A stretch of DNA of 64,000 nt. Origin: Glaciecola sp965660815 (GTDB lineage Bacteria > Pseudomonadota > Gammaproteobacteria > Enterobacterales > Alteromonadaceae). The notes under the pieces are model-generated. The model worked only from the letters and a program-made list of their open reading frames with translations. It was not told where the DNA came from and ran no database searches. Position 1 is the first letter of the stretch. Every line of letters starts with the position of its first letter. Made by a program: the position numbers and the translations under genes. Shown here piece by piece: positions 53,357-62,214 of this stretch. Where the stretch lies: NCBI GenBank assembly GCA_965660815.1, contig CBFIBG010000028.1:23226-87225 (forward strand), in the 5' to 3' direction.

Positions 53357-53803
53357 TTACGGTACGGTGTCATTTACGGCGAACACTTTCCAATCACCGC
53401 TGATTTTTATCATTGAAAGTGTTTTCAATTCGGTAATTTTTTTACCATTATAATGGCCAATTATTTTCATTTCTATCTGGGCTTCTTTTTGTCGCTCAGC
53501 GAATATAAGGCTGCCGCCAGACACTGGCTCTGTTTCCATAGTATCAAGTCGAAGATTGAATATTTGACGTTGGACATTTTTATTTGTGTGGTATCGTTTG
53601 AGTATTCTGGCAAAGCGTTCAGTGCTCATGTTTAAGGCTTTATCGAGAGTCTTTTCATTGTATATTGCGCGCATAAACAATACGGCGGTGTATTGAGGTG
53701 TTCCGTCACTCATCATTCCGTATCTACCGGCATTTATCTCCTCTTTATCCGAAGAACAACCACTCAAAATGCAAGCAAACACGAACAGCCATAACTTTTT
53801 CAA
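53357..53803 (-). CDS. Small lipoprotein, unknown
   Basis: A 148-residue lipoprotein. The probable start is TTG 53803 (AGGGA about 7 bases upstream), which gives the signal KKLWLFVFACILSGCSSDK with lipobox Cys. A longer frame from TTG 53827 would add an unlikely 8-residue prefix. The mature part has a mixed helix and beta pattern (MKIIGHYNGKKITELKTLSM) and is probably a small envelope-facing domain. No family recognised. It is convergent with ggt. Confidence 0.7.
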   Translation of the reverse strand: MKKLWLFVFACILSGCSSDKEEINAGRYGMMSDGTPQYTAVLFMRAIYNEKTLDKALNMSTERFARILKRYHTNKNVQRQIFNLRLDTMETEPVSGGSLIFAERQKEAQIEMKIIGHYNGKKITELKTLSMIKISGDWKVFAVNDTVP

Positions 53804-53821
53804 AATGTATTCCCTAAGTTC

Positions 53822-53839
53822 ACTCAATCTTAATTGAGT
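53822..53839. promoter_or_regulatory. Perfect palindrome in the 5' region of the small lipoprotein gene
   Basis: ACTCAAT and ATTGAGT form a perfect inverted repeat around CTTA, 19 bases before the lipoprotein start. It could be an operator or an RNA hairpin in the leader. No regulator is known. Confidence 0.4.
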
Positions 53840-54042
53840 TATCGGTCACAAATTATAATGCTTTACTATCATATGATACTTAGTGTGCTTGCTTTATGCA
53901 CACAGCAATGAGGTGGTAAAGATAGGCGTTGATTATGCTTATATTGAAAAGTTGCGCAGAGCTGTATCTTTCTTACAACTTAGGTATCCGTGAACGTTGA
54001 AAAGTCTTGAGTTGAATATTAGCGATTACTTATACCAACCAA

Positions 54043-56985
54043 TTAGTGATTTTTCATTATTTTAGCGTTACTAAAATCTTTTTGAGATTGGCACAGTTGC
54101 ATGAAGTCTTCAGTCCCAACTGCTTTGGAATAATAATATCCTTGTCCGAGGTGACAGCCCATTTTGTTTAATTGTTCTTCGTGAAATGAAGTTTCAACGC
54201 CTTCGGCTATTATTGATAAGTTGAAGTTGTCCGCTAAATTCACAATTGAGCGAATGATACAACTCTCCTCATTTTTATGGATATTTTGAACAAACACTTT
54301 ATCAATTTTCAACGTGTTTATAGGTAGTTTGCTTAAGTAGGCTAGTGATGAGTATCCCGTACCAAAATCGTCTAATGCAAGATTAAATCCTAAATCTCTC
54401 AATTTCTGCAATTCAATGTGCGATGTGTCGATATTTTGAATAAGGCCGGTTTCTACAATCTCTATTGTAATGAATTTTGAAATGCCAGGGCTAGCGTCAT
54501 TTAGCTTGGCGAGAGTTGAGTAAAATAATGGGTTGTTCAAATCAAGAGGGCTGATATTAAATGATAGTTTTATCTGAATGCCGCTCTTTTCCAATTGCGT
54601 GTACAGAGCGTAAATCTGGTTCATCACCCACAATGTTATTGTAAATATAGAACCAGTTTGTTCTGCTGTAGGTACAAATTCGTCTGGCAATAAAAAACCT
54701 TTCGTAGGATGTTGCCAGCGCAGTAATCCTTCGGCAGCAACAATTTTGTTTGTGGTCAGGTCTACTATTGGTTGCAACATTAACTCAAAGTCATGCTGTT
54801 TTATGCTTTGGTTAATTTCACGTTTAATATTGAGTTTGTTTTCTGCCTCAGCTGAAATTGTATTGGTATAAAACACAAACTTGTCGGCATTACTTCTTTT
54901 GGCTTGATACATAGACGCATCTGAGTACTTAAGCAAATCCTTTGCGGTAACAGCATCTTTTGGAAACTGAGCTATTCCTATCGATACGTCAATATTCGCT
55001 TCAATGTTGTCTTTAAACCTAAATGGCCTTTGCAATAGCGTTGAAATCTTAGATGCTAAACACGCGATATCTTCATCTGTATTGTAATCAGTAATTAGCA
55101 CTACATATTCGTCACCGCCTAACCTCGCGAGTAAGTCCGTATCGCGCAATGCGTTGTTTAATCGTTGAGCCACCATAACCAGTAATTTGTCGCCATAATC
55201 GTGACCAAGACTGTCGTTTATAACTTTAAATCGATCTAAATCTAGGAACAATAAGGCACATGACTGCTTTGTTCTGTTGGCTCTTTTAATCTCTCTTTCT
55301 AAGTGCAATGTGAACATTAGTCGATTTGGCAAGCCAGTCAGAGCATCATTATGAGCTAATTTTTCCAGCTTTTGCTCTGTTTTCTTTTGTTCGCTTATAT
55401 CCGTAAAAACGGCGACATAATTTATCAAATTATTATCCCTATCTTTTACTTCTGAGATAGACAGTAATTGAGGGTAAACCTTTCCCATTTTCGTTTTATT
55501 CCATATTTCTCCGCGCCACTCGCCGTTTTTTTGGATAGCTTTAAACACATTCTCATAAAAACTCTTGGCGTGATTACCAGAACTTAATATGGAGGGTTGA
55601 CTGCCCAAAACTTCGTACGATTCGTAGCCGGTAATGTTTTCAAACGCTGGGTTAACAGAGAGTATATTTTTATTTTTATCGGTAACCATTATCCCTTCTT
55701 GGGCATGCATATACACCTGCTCAAATAACATTCGTTTATTGTCTAATTCTTTTTTATGGGTAATATCAAAAAATAATATCAAACACTCTTCATACCCATT
55801 GTGGTCAATAGGCGTTAAATGGATCTCAACGTCTTTGACTTCACCCGTGGACACTCTAAATTGTGTCTCTATCACATTAGTTGTATTGGATGACAGCATT
55901 TGCGCTAAAAAGGTGGCGCTAGACGCTTCTTCTGGCTTGAATTTAGGCTCGCTATTGTTTGTCCACACCGATTGAGTCATAACATCGTGTTTTTCAAAAT
56001 TTAGAAAGTTTCTTTTTTTGATGTCCCTCAGTGTGTAACCAAAAAATGAAAGCGCCGATGAATTAGCGTCAATGACACAATTAAATTCATCCAGCACCAT
56101 CATGCAAACTTTGTGCTGTTCAAAGAAGTTTTTAAATCTTTTCTCGTTGGCCAGTTTATCAATTTTTGATTGGGCTCTTAACAATGAATTGTTTTTCTTC
56201 AACATAACGCTGTAAATAAGCAAAAGAATAAACAACAAACCCAAGAACCATACTTGTACGTGTAACTTAAACGGTACCCAGCCTCCTCTTGGAGAGGCCT
56301 CCAATGTCCAATTAAGGTTACCTACTCTAATATTGCGTGTTCCGGCCAGCTCTAACTGTTGTTGCCCATAAAAATAATTATTGGTGTTGTTATCGACAAT
56401 CGTTAATCGAGTGTCTGTTGTATTAATCGCGCTTATTTGGTCGACTAAATCAGAAAAATTAACATAAGCGAAAACTTTCATACGTTTCTGCGATAAGTCA
56501 GTAATCAAAGACTGTATTAGAAGCACCGTTTTATTTTGAAACTCACCAGGTCCATAAACTTGCGTACCTAATGTCTGCAGCCCAGAATAATTATTGTAAA
56601 ATGGAAAGCTTTGATATAGTTTTTCTGTGTATAGCGATTTTTTTGACGGGTCAGGGTATACCAATGCGATGTCACTATCTTTAACCATAAACAGAAAGTC
56701 TAAATGGGGCAATTGTTTGAGTATCGCATCTCCAAATACGTTGAGTTCGCTTTGTGAAATGTTGGGATTAAGCGATAGTTGAGTGGCCAATGTGTTCATA
56801 GCAGTCACGTAAGTTAATACGGACTCCTCTAGATTTTCGTGTGCCTCATTGAGGTCATGTTCTATGGCGTTTAACTGAGCATTCTTCTTTGCATTGTAGG
56901 TCGCATAATCGGTATATAAAATGGACACTAATACAAGTAAAGATAGCATACTCCAAACCGCAATAATAATTTGCTTGTTGGTCAT
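54043..56985 (-). CDS. Membrane sensor with PAS, GGDEF and EAL domains
   Basis: Cyclic-di-GMP enzyme of 980 residues. An N-terminal helix (about 8-25) and a second (about 245-262) enclose a periplasmic sensory domain of about 220 residues. Two PAS-like modules follow (about 285-415 and 420-535). The GGDEF domain has GGDEY (623-627) in place of GGDEF, so cyclase activity is uncertain. The EAL domain reads EGLL (752-755) rather than EALL, but keeps DDFGTGYSS, KIDKVFVQNI and AEGVET, so phosphodiesterase activity is likely. Its output probably adjusts motility or biofilm. It is monocistronic. ATG 56985 is the natural start. Confidence 0.93.
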   Translation of the reverse strand: MTNKQIIIAVWSMLSLLVLVSILYTDYATYNAKKNAQLNAIEHDLNEAHENLEESVLTYVTAMNTLATQLSLNPNISQSELNVFGDAILKQLPHLDFLFMVKDSDIALVYPDPSKKSLYTEKLYQSFPFYNNYSGLQTLGTQVYGPGEFQNKTVLLIQSLITDLSQKRMKVFAYVNFSDLVDQISAINTTDTRLTIVDNNTNNYFYGQQQLELAGTRNIRVGNLNWTLEASPRGGWVPFKLHVQVWFLGLLFILLLIYSVMLKKNNSLLRAQSKIDKLANEKRFKNFFEQHKVCMMVLDEFNCVIDANSSALSFFGYTLRDIKKRNFLNFEKHDVMTQSVWTNNSEPKFKPEEASSATFLAQMLSSNTTNVIETQFRVSTGEVKDVEIHLTPIDHNGYEECLILFFDITHKKELDNKRMLFEQVYMHAQEGIMVTDKNKNILSVNPAFENITGYESYEVLGSQPSILSSGNHAKSFYENVFKAIQKNGEWRGEIWNKTKMGKVYPQLLSISEVKDRDNNLINYVAVFTDISEQKKTEQKLEKLAHNDALTGLPNRLMFTLHLEREIKRANRTKQSCALLFLDLDRFKVINDSLGHDYGDKLLVMVAQRLNNALRDTDLLARLGGDEYVVLITDYNTDEDIACLASKISTLLQRPFRFKDNIEANIDVSIGIAQFPKDAVTAKDLLKYSDASMYQAKRSNADKFVFYTNTISAEAENKLNIKREINQSIKQHDFELMLQPIVDLTTNKIVAAEGLLRWQHPTKGFLLPDEFVPTAEQTGSIFTITLWVMNQIYALYTQLEKSGIQIKLSFNISPLDLNNPLFYSTLAKLNDASPGISKFITIEIVETGLIQNIDTSHIELQKLRDLGFNLALDDFGTGYSSLAYLSKLPINTLKIDKVFVQNIHKNEESCIIRSIVNLADNFNLSIIAEGVETSFHEEQLNKMGCHLGQGYYYSKAVGTEDFMQLCQSQKDFSNAKIMKNH

Positions 56986-57438
56986 AACACCACTCCTCTG
57001 CTAGAGCTTTTTGTTACGATTTGATGCTTTCGATATAACGTAAAACGGCAAGTCGAACTATAAAGACGAAAAATTTACACGAATATCCAAACTAACAAAA
57101 TGAAAACTGGCAAAAATAAATCAATCAGTATATTAATCGTACGTTAACTCAGATTACGAAAGCAAGAAAAATCCGTTATTATTAGACTAATAAGATATCA
57201 TTAGTGTAGAAAAAAACTTCCGGTTATAAGTTAACTAACTGAATATTTTGAGGTTTTGTTTTTTTAGTGGATCTTCATTATTTGTAATACTTTGGTCTGA
57301 TTTTGTGGCAAATTCTAATATTTAGTAACTATGATTCATTGTCTTTCTACTTAGTAGACTAAAGAGCTGTGGTTTTGAGAGAAAATAGAGTAAAAGCTTA
57401 GACTTATAACCGTTTAGTTCAGCTCAAATAATGATGGG

Positions 57439-57531
57439 ATGAATATTTTATATTATGTGGGCTTGATTGCTTTAACACTGCTCGCGATCATATTACTATT
57501 AATATGCCACTCTGCCCGTTATGACTTTTAG
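57439..57531 (+). CDS. Possible 30-residue single-helix membrane peptide
   Basis: ATG-to-TAG frame coding a peptide that starts MNILYYVGLIALTLLAIILL and ends with a Cys, His and Arg and then DF. The first 22 residues form one continuous hydrophobic helix, the layout of small membrane subunits or peptides such as CydX-type proteins. There is no good ribosome binding site at a proper distance (GATGGG abuts the start). It is therefore only a candidate. Confidence 0.3.
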   Translation: MNILYYVGLIALTLLAIILLLICHSARYDF

Positions 57532-57595
57532 CATATCAATGAACTGCGACTCCATGCTTAATCCGTTAGCCTAAAAAACTAAGCTTAAACAAATC

Positions 57596-57631
57596 AAAAA
57601 GCCACTTTTATTACGTTTCAAGTGGCTTTTT
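57596..57631. terminator. Bidirectional rho-independent terminator
   Basis: AAAAAGCCACTT (57596-57607) pairs perfectly over 12 bp with AAGTGGCTTTTT (57620-57631). T-runs lie at both ends. It terminates the minus-strand cysK transcript just beyond its stop. Confidence 0.92.
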
Positions 57632-57648
57632 GCAAAAGAAATTATTTA

Positions 57649-58614
57649 TTATTGCACTTCTTCTAGTTCAGAAAATTCGCCTGCAAAAAGAGGGCTGCTC
57701 AAGTAACGTTCTGTGCCTGAAGCCAATAATACAACAACCGTTTTGTCTTTATTTTCAGGTCTTTCTGCAAACCGCTTGGCTGCTACAGCAGCAGCGCCAG
57801 AAGAAATCCCCGCAAGAATACCTTCTTCCCTCATTAAACGTCGTGCCATTTCCATGCATTCTTCGTTAGAGACGCATTCGACTTCGTCAATAATAGATAA
57901 ATCCAGGTTTCCTGGTATAAAGCCTGCGCCAATGCCTTGAATTTTATGAGGTGCGGGCTGAATTTCTTCGCCAGCTAAAGCTTGGGTAATGACTGGAGAA
58001 TCTGTAGGCTCCACAGCAACAGTTGTAATGGCTTTGCCTTTTTGGTTTTTAATATAACGAGATACACCTGTGATGGTTCCGCCTGTGCCTACGCCCGCAA
58101 TGAATGCGTCCACTTTACCATCGGTTTTATCCCATATTTCAGGGCCAGTCGTCTGTTCGTGAATTTCTGGGTTTGCAGGGTTGTCGAATTGATTCATTGG
58201 GACGTACTTTCCTGGGTTGGCTGCCATGAGTTCTTCAACTTTACCCACAGCGCCTTTCATACCTTTTGGTGGCTCGGTTAATACCAGTGTTGCGCCAAGC
58301 GCCTTCAATAATTTTCTTCGTTCTAGGCTCATGCTGCTTGGCATGGTTAACGTTATTTTATAGCCCCGTGATGCCGCGACGAATGCCAAGGCAATGCCAG
58401 TATTCCCGCTAGTCGCTTCTATTATTTCCTTGTCTTTGGTAAGTAGACCCTTTTTTTATGCGTCCCAGATCATGTTAGCGCCAATACGACATTTAACGCT
58501 GAAGCTTGGGTTTCTAGACTCTATTTTCGCATATACATTACCACCGGTAATGCGGTTTAATTTTACAAGAGGAGTGTTGCCAATAGAAAGTGAGCTATCG
58601 TCAAAAACGTTCAT
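57649..58614 (-). pseudogene. cysK: Cysteine synthase A (cysK) interrupted by one in-frame stop
   Basis: O-acetylserine sulfhydrylase that makes cysteine from O-acetylserine and sulfide. The frame from ATG 58614 is homologous to E. coli CysK end to end (321 codons), with PLP Lys41 in NPSFSVKCRIG, SGNTGIAL, GTGGTITGVSR and the C-terminal GERYLS-equivalent TERYLS. Codon 53 is TAA (58456-58458) where the family has Glu (E. coli reads MIWDAEKRG, this reads MIWDA-stop-KKG). One G-to-T change would account for it and no frameshift is present. The 52-residue product would lack most of the fold. An internal TTG at 58389 could make a truncated C-terminal product that lacks the PLP lysine. AAGGA precedes the original ATG. 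A sequencing error remains possible. Confidence 0.9.
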
Positions 58615-59052
58615 GCAAGTGGTTCCTTTTTATCAATTAAGATTTATTTTATTGGACACAGAAAACTGTCAATACATCACTATTTTTAAATGATGATAAT
58701 CAATAATCTTAAGTGCCGTATTATTAATAATTCGATACAGTTATAAGAATATGCATAATTTTGAAAATTCAAAGTGTTTTTTTGCTATATGTTATTAGCT
58801 TATAACTTAAAGCTTGGATTTTTTTTCGAGTTGACAATAAAATTAGTCATTAAACGACGGGGCTCTGCAGTTTTAGTGAGTTGACTTACATTCGTGTAAT
58901 AATGATATGTACTTAGCTCAATGAAGCAATTAGAAATTAATTTAAATCGTTAAGCTAAATTCGTACAATTGCCTCATTAATGCGTATAAGCGAACTGTAA
59001 TACCAATGCAATCATTTCTTAAAATAATAAATACTAATAGGGTCAATCCACA
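58615..59052. other. Intergenic region between cysK and the MoxR gene
   Basis: About 440 bp with divergent promoters expected at both ends. ATTATTAATAAT (58720-58731) is a perfect but AT-rich palindrome. No ORF of note was found. A CysB-type site could be present but was not recognised. Confidence 0.45.
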
Positions 59053-59889
59053 ATGAGCTTTACTGGGACTGAAAATTACATAGCAAGCAAAGAACTACAA
59101 TTGGCGGTAAACGCTGCGATCAAGCTAGAAAAGCCTTTATTAATAAAAGGTGAGCCGGGCACAGGAAAAACCATGCTTGCGGAACAACTGGCCATCGCTT
59201 TAGATACCGATCTATTGCAGTGGCATGTCAAGTCAACTACAAAAGCCCAACAGGGATTATACGAGTACGATGCGGTTTCTCGATTAAGAGACTCTCAGTT
59301 AGGCGATGAGAAAGTAAAAGATATCAGTAATTACATCGTCAAGGGTAAATTATGGCAGGCATTTGAAGCTGAAAAACGGCCTATATTGCTGATTGATGAA
59401 ATTGATAAAGCTGACATAGAGTTCCCGAACGATTTGTTGCTCGAACTCGATAAAATGGAGTTTTTTGTCTATGAAACTCAGCAACATATTACCGCTAAAC
59501 AAAGGCCAATTGTCATTATCACATCAAATAACGAAAAAGAGCTACCAGACGCATTTTTAAGAAGATGTTTTTTTCATTACATCGAATTTCCAGATAGAGA
59601 GCAAATGCTTGATATCGTGAAAGTCCATTATCCAAAGATAAAACAGACATTATTGGATCAAGCATTAACCTCATTTTTCCAAATACGCGAAATAGGAGGA
59701 TTGAAAAAGCGACCATCTACCTCTGAGTTGATTGACTGGTTAAAACTGCTTGTCGCTGACGATATACCTGCTTCAGTTTTGCAGGATAACGATTCGAAAA
59801 ATGCACTTCCGCCTCTATATGGCGCGTTATTAAAGAATGAACAGGATATCCATTTGTTTGAGAAACTGATGTTTATGGCGCGTCGTTAA
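59053..59889 (+). CDS. MoxR-type AAA ATPase
   Basis: AAA+ ATPase of 278 residues. Walker A is GEPGTGKT (33-40), Walker B is RPILLIDEIDKAD (about 109-121), and sensor 1 follows at IVIITSNNEKELPDAF; the sensor-Arg region is RRCFFHYIEFPD. MoxR proteins act with VWA proteins in assembly or maturation of metal-binding or other complexes. The next gene codes that VWA partner and begins with a one-base overlap. ATG 59053 fits the family. Confidence 0.92.
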   Translation: MSFTGTENYIASKELQLAVNAAIKLEKPLLIKGEPGTGKTMLAEQLAIALDTDLLQWHVKSTTKAQQGLYEYDAVSRLRDSQLGDEKVKDISNYIVKGKLWQAFEAEKRPILLIDEIDKADIEFPNDLLLELDKMEFFVYETQQHITAKQRPIVIITSNNEKELPDAFLRRCFFHYIEFPDREQMLDIVKVHYPKIKQTLLDQALTSFFQIREIGGLKKRPSTSELIDWLKLLVADDIPASVLQDNDSKNALPPLYGALLKNEQDIHLFEKLMFMARR

Positions 59890-61067
59890 TGTTAATCGAA
59901 TTTTTTTATACGCTGAGAAAACACAAGGTCAAAACCAGTATTACTGAATTTCTGGACTTGCTTGCGATCATGAAATCGGGCTTAATTAATCAAAGTGTCG
60001 ACGACTTTTATTTGCTCAGTAGAACGGTGCTCATCAAAGATGAAAGTCAATACGATAAATATGACAAGGCGTTCGCTTCTTATTTCAAAGGCATTGAAAG
60101 CATCAATTTGTTCGAGCAAGATATCCCTGAGGATTGGCTTCGAAGCACTCTTCAAAAAATGTTGTCAGAAGAAGAAAAGCAAAAGATCGAAGCACTCGGC
60201 GGGCTCGAAAAGTTAATGGAGACGCTTAAAGAGCGACTGGAGGAACAAAAAGGGCGTCATCAAGGAGGAAATAAATGGATAGGAACGGGCGGCACTTCAC
60301 CTTATGGTGCAGATGGCTATAACCCTGAAGGGGTGCGTATTGGACAAAAAAAGAATAGAAACAACCGTGCAGTTAAAGTATGGGATAAACGAAACTTTAA
60401 GAATCTGTCTAATGACGTAGAAATAGGCACACGCAATATTAAGGTCGCGTTAAGGCGGTTGAGAAAGTTTGCAAGAACGGGTCAAAGCGAAGAGTTAGAT
60501 GTGAATGATACGATCCGTTCAACTGCAAAAAATGCTGGTTACCTTGATATCAAAATGGCCCCAGAAAGGCATAATGCCATTAAACTTTTGCTGTTTTTTG
60601 ATGTGGGTGGTTCTATGGATCCACATATTAAGCAGTGTGAAGAATTATTCAGTGCAGCTCATTCTGAGTTTAAACACATTGAATTTTTCTATTTCCATAA
60701 CTGTATTTACGAAGCTGTTTGGAAAAATAATCATCGTCGATATGATCAAACAACCGATTTATATAGCGTCTTACATAAATTTGGATCGGATTATAAAGTG
60801 GTGATTGTGGGTGATGCCACGATGGGGCCATACGAAATCACCTACCCAGGCGGTAGTGTCGAACATTGGAATGAAGAGCCAGGAAGTGTCTGGATGCAAC
60901 GTATGCTCAATCATTTTGAATACGCTATCTGGTTAAACCCCCAGCCCAAAGAGTATTGGCACTACCACTCATCAATCCATATAATGAAAGAACTCATGCA
61001 TAACAAAATGTATCCGCTCACTCTTGAAGGATTGACTGAGGGTATCAAAGCGCTACTAAAAAAATAA
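59889..61067 (+). CDS. VWA-domain protein, CoxE-like partner of MoxR
   Basis: A 392-residue protein with a C-terminal von Willebrand A domain whose metal-binding (MIDAS) motif is DVGGSMDPH (238-246) in the middle of LLLFFDVGGS. The N-terminal half is helical and charged (about 85-120, Glu/Lys-rich coiled coil). The central stretch GGTSPYGADGYNPEG (about 133-147) is typical of the CoxE-like VWA family paired with MoxR ATPases. It overlaps the MoxR stop by one base (TAATG). The client of the pair is not coded beside it; rluF follows 15 bases later. Confidence 0.9.
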   Translation: MLIEFFYTLRKHKVKTSITEFLDLLAIMKSGLINQSVDDFYLLSRTVLIKDESQYDKYDKAFASYFKGIESINLFEQDIPEDWLRSTLQKMLSEEEKQKIEALGGLEKLMETLKERLEEQKGRHQGGNKWIGTGGTSPYGADGYNPEGVRIGQKKNRNNRAVKVWDKRNFKNLSNDVEIGTRNIKVALRRLRKFARTGQSEELDVNDTIRSTAKNAGYLDIKMAPERHNAIKLLLFFDVGGSMDPHIKQCEELFSAAHSEFKHIEFFYFHNCIYEAVWKNNHRRYDQTTDLYSVLHKFGSDYKVVIVGDATMGPYEITYPGGSVEHWNEEPGSVWMQRMLNHFEYAIWLNPQPKEYWHYHSSIHIMKELMHNKMYPLTLEGLTEGIKALLKK

Positions 61068-61082
61068 TATAAGACTTGGGTC

Positions 61083-61814
61083 ATGCTTAAAAGATTAAAC
61101 AAATACATCAGTGATACAGGGTACTGTTCTAGACGGGAAGCAGACGCTTTGATAGAGCAAGGTAAAGTTCAAGTAAATGGCAAATTACCAGAGCTTGGAA
61201 CTAAAATTGGTCCTAACGATAAAGTGACTGTGAATAAAAAATTGATCAAACCTGTCGCAGAGAATAAAAGTGACAGAGTCTATATTGCATATCACAAACC
61301 GGTAGGAATTATCTGCACTACAGAACGCAATGTAAAAAACAACATTATTGATGCGATTGGTTATAAACAGCGCATATTTCCTATAGGCAGATTAGATAAA
61401 CCTTCAGAAGGCCTAATTTTACTTACAAACGATGGCGACATTGTGAATAAAATTCTCCGCGCTGAAAACGCTCACGATAAGCTGTATAGGGTGACGGTCA
61501 ATAAGCCAATTAGTAAAGACTTTATTCACAACATGAGCCATGGTGTGCCTATCCTTAATACCGTTACACTGCCGTGTGAAGTGCAACAATTTGGTAAATT
61601 TAGTTTTGAAATCGTGTTGCAACAAGGCTTGAATCGTCAAATTCGGCGGATGTGTGAGCATTTGGGGTATGAGGTTAAAAAACTTATTCGCAAACGGATC
61701 ATGCACATAGATTTAACGGGCTTAAAACCGGGCCAGTATCGTCATTTGAGTAAAGTTGAAATGCAACAAATGGAGTATGCTTTACGTGATTCGATCAAGG
61801 TAAAGCCTGAATAA
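61083..61814 (+). CDS. rluF: 23S rRNA pseudouridine(2604) synthase RluF
   Basis: Pseudouridine synthase of 243 residues that modifies U2604 of 23S rRNA (and in E. coli a tRNA-Tyr site). It has an N-terminal S4 RNA-binding domain (RLNKYISDTGYCSRREADAL, 4-23) and the catalytic domain with Asp105 in GRLDKPSEG. LQQGLNRQIRRMCEHLGYEV (about 177-196) is the highly conserved RluF/RluB-family segment. E. coli RluF has a basic C-terminal tail that is missing here. It starts 15 bases after the VWA gene, probably by read-through of the MoxR operon. Confidence 0.95.
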   Translation: MLKRLNKYISDTGYCSRREADALIEQGKVQVNGKLPELGTKIGPNDKVTVNKKLIKPVAENKSDRVYIAYHKPVGIICTTERNVKNNIIDAIGYKQRIFPIGRLDKPSEGLILLTNDGDIVNKILRAENAHDKLYRVTVNKPISKDFIHNMSHGVPILNTVTLPCEVQQFGKFSFEIVLQQGLNRQIRRMCEHLGYEVKKLIRKRIMHIDLTGLKPGQYRHLSKVEMQQMEYALRDSIKVKPE

Positions 61815-62214
61815 ACAGCAATTCACAAACGGTTAAATTACTATATGTTCGTAAATTATTTAGGTAATTAAGAATTTTTGCATAGAGTGTTCGAAAAAAA
61901 CTTTCAATTAATCATTTTCATTCGACTTTCATTTTTTAGAATCTTGTGCAATATTTAAACAGTGCATGTGTGTGCACGCCACAGATAATGAGAGAGCGAA
62001 AATGGTCGGATTTTATCAGTATTACTTTACCCGCTACATAATATTGTCGTCAGCAATGTATTCAAGTGCATCTATGTTGGCGAACAAAAAGAGCGAAAAG
62101 CTGAAAAAACAAGCGAAATAAACGCAGTAAGATTAATATTTCCGCTAAAATAGAATATGTGCATAGAGTTATTGCTAGGGCTGTTTTAATAACGATAACT
62201 CTATGCTTCTAGAA
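61815..62214. other. Intergenic region with a possible small gene
   Basis: About 400 bp between rluF and the convergent methyltransferase gene. A 39-codon ORF (62002-62121) is listed separately. GTGCA and TGCAC (61962-61966 and 61972-61976) form a short inverted repeat just before it. No clear terminator for the rluF operon was seen. Confidence 0.45.
62002..62121 (+). CDS. Possible 39-residue small protein
   Basis: ATG-to-TAA frame with a GAGAG ribosome-binding-like sequence 5 bases upstream. The product starts MVGFYQYYFTRYIILSSAMY, continues SSASMLANKKSEKLKKQAK, and ends basic. It is aromatic at the N-terminus, which could associate with a membrane. No family is recognised. Candidate only. 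Confidence 0.35.
   Translation: MVGFYQYYFTRYIILSSAMYSSASMLANKKSEKLKKQAK

Larger units (their letters stand above)
56986..57648. other. Long intergenic region with a candidate membrane micropeptide
   Basis: About 660 bp. It contains the promoter region of the cyclic-di-GMP gene on the right-to-left strand, a 30-codon plus-strand frame (57439-57531, listed separately) and the shared terminator at 57596-57631. AT-rich runs occupy about 57100-57360. No further gene was seen. Confidence 0.5.

Noticed and set aside
58456..58458. Selenocysteine or programmed read-through at the cysK stop
   Set aside because: The codon is TAA, not TGA, and no selenocysteine element or slippery site is evident. The family has Glu here, so a nonsense mutation or error is the simpler reading.
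57982..58693. Plus-strand open frames opposite cysK
   Set aside because: They are antisense to the conserved cysK frame and code no recognisable product; they are shadows of the real gene.
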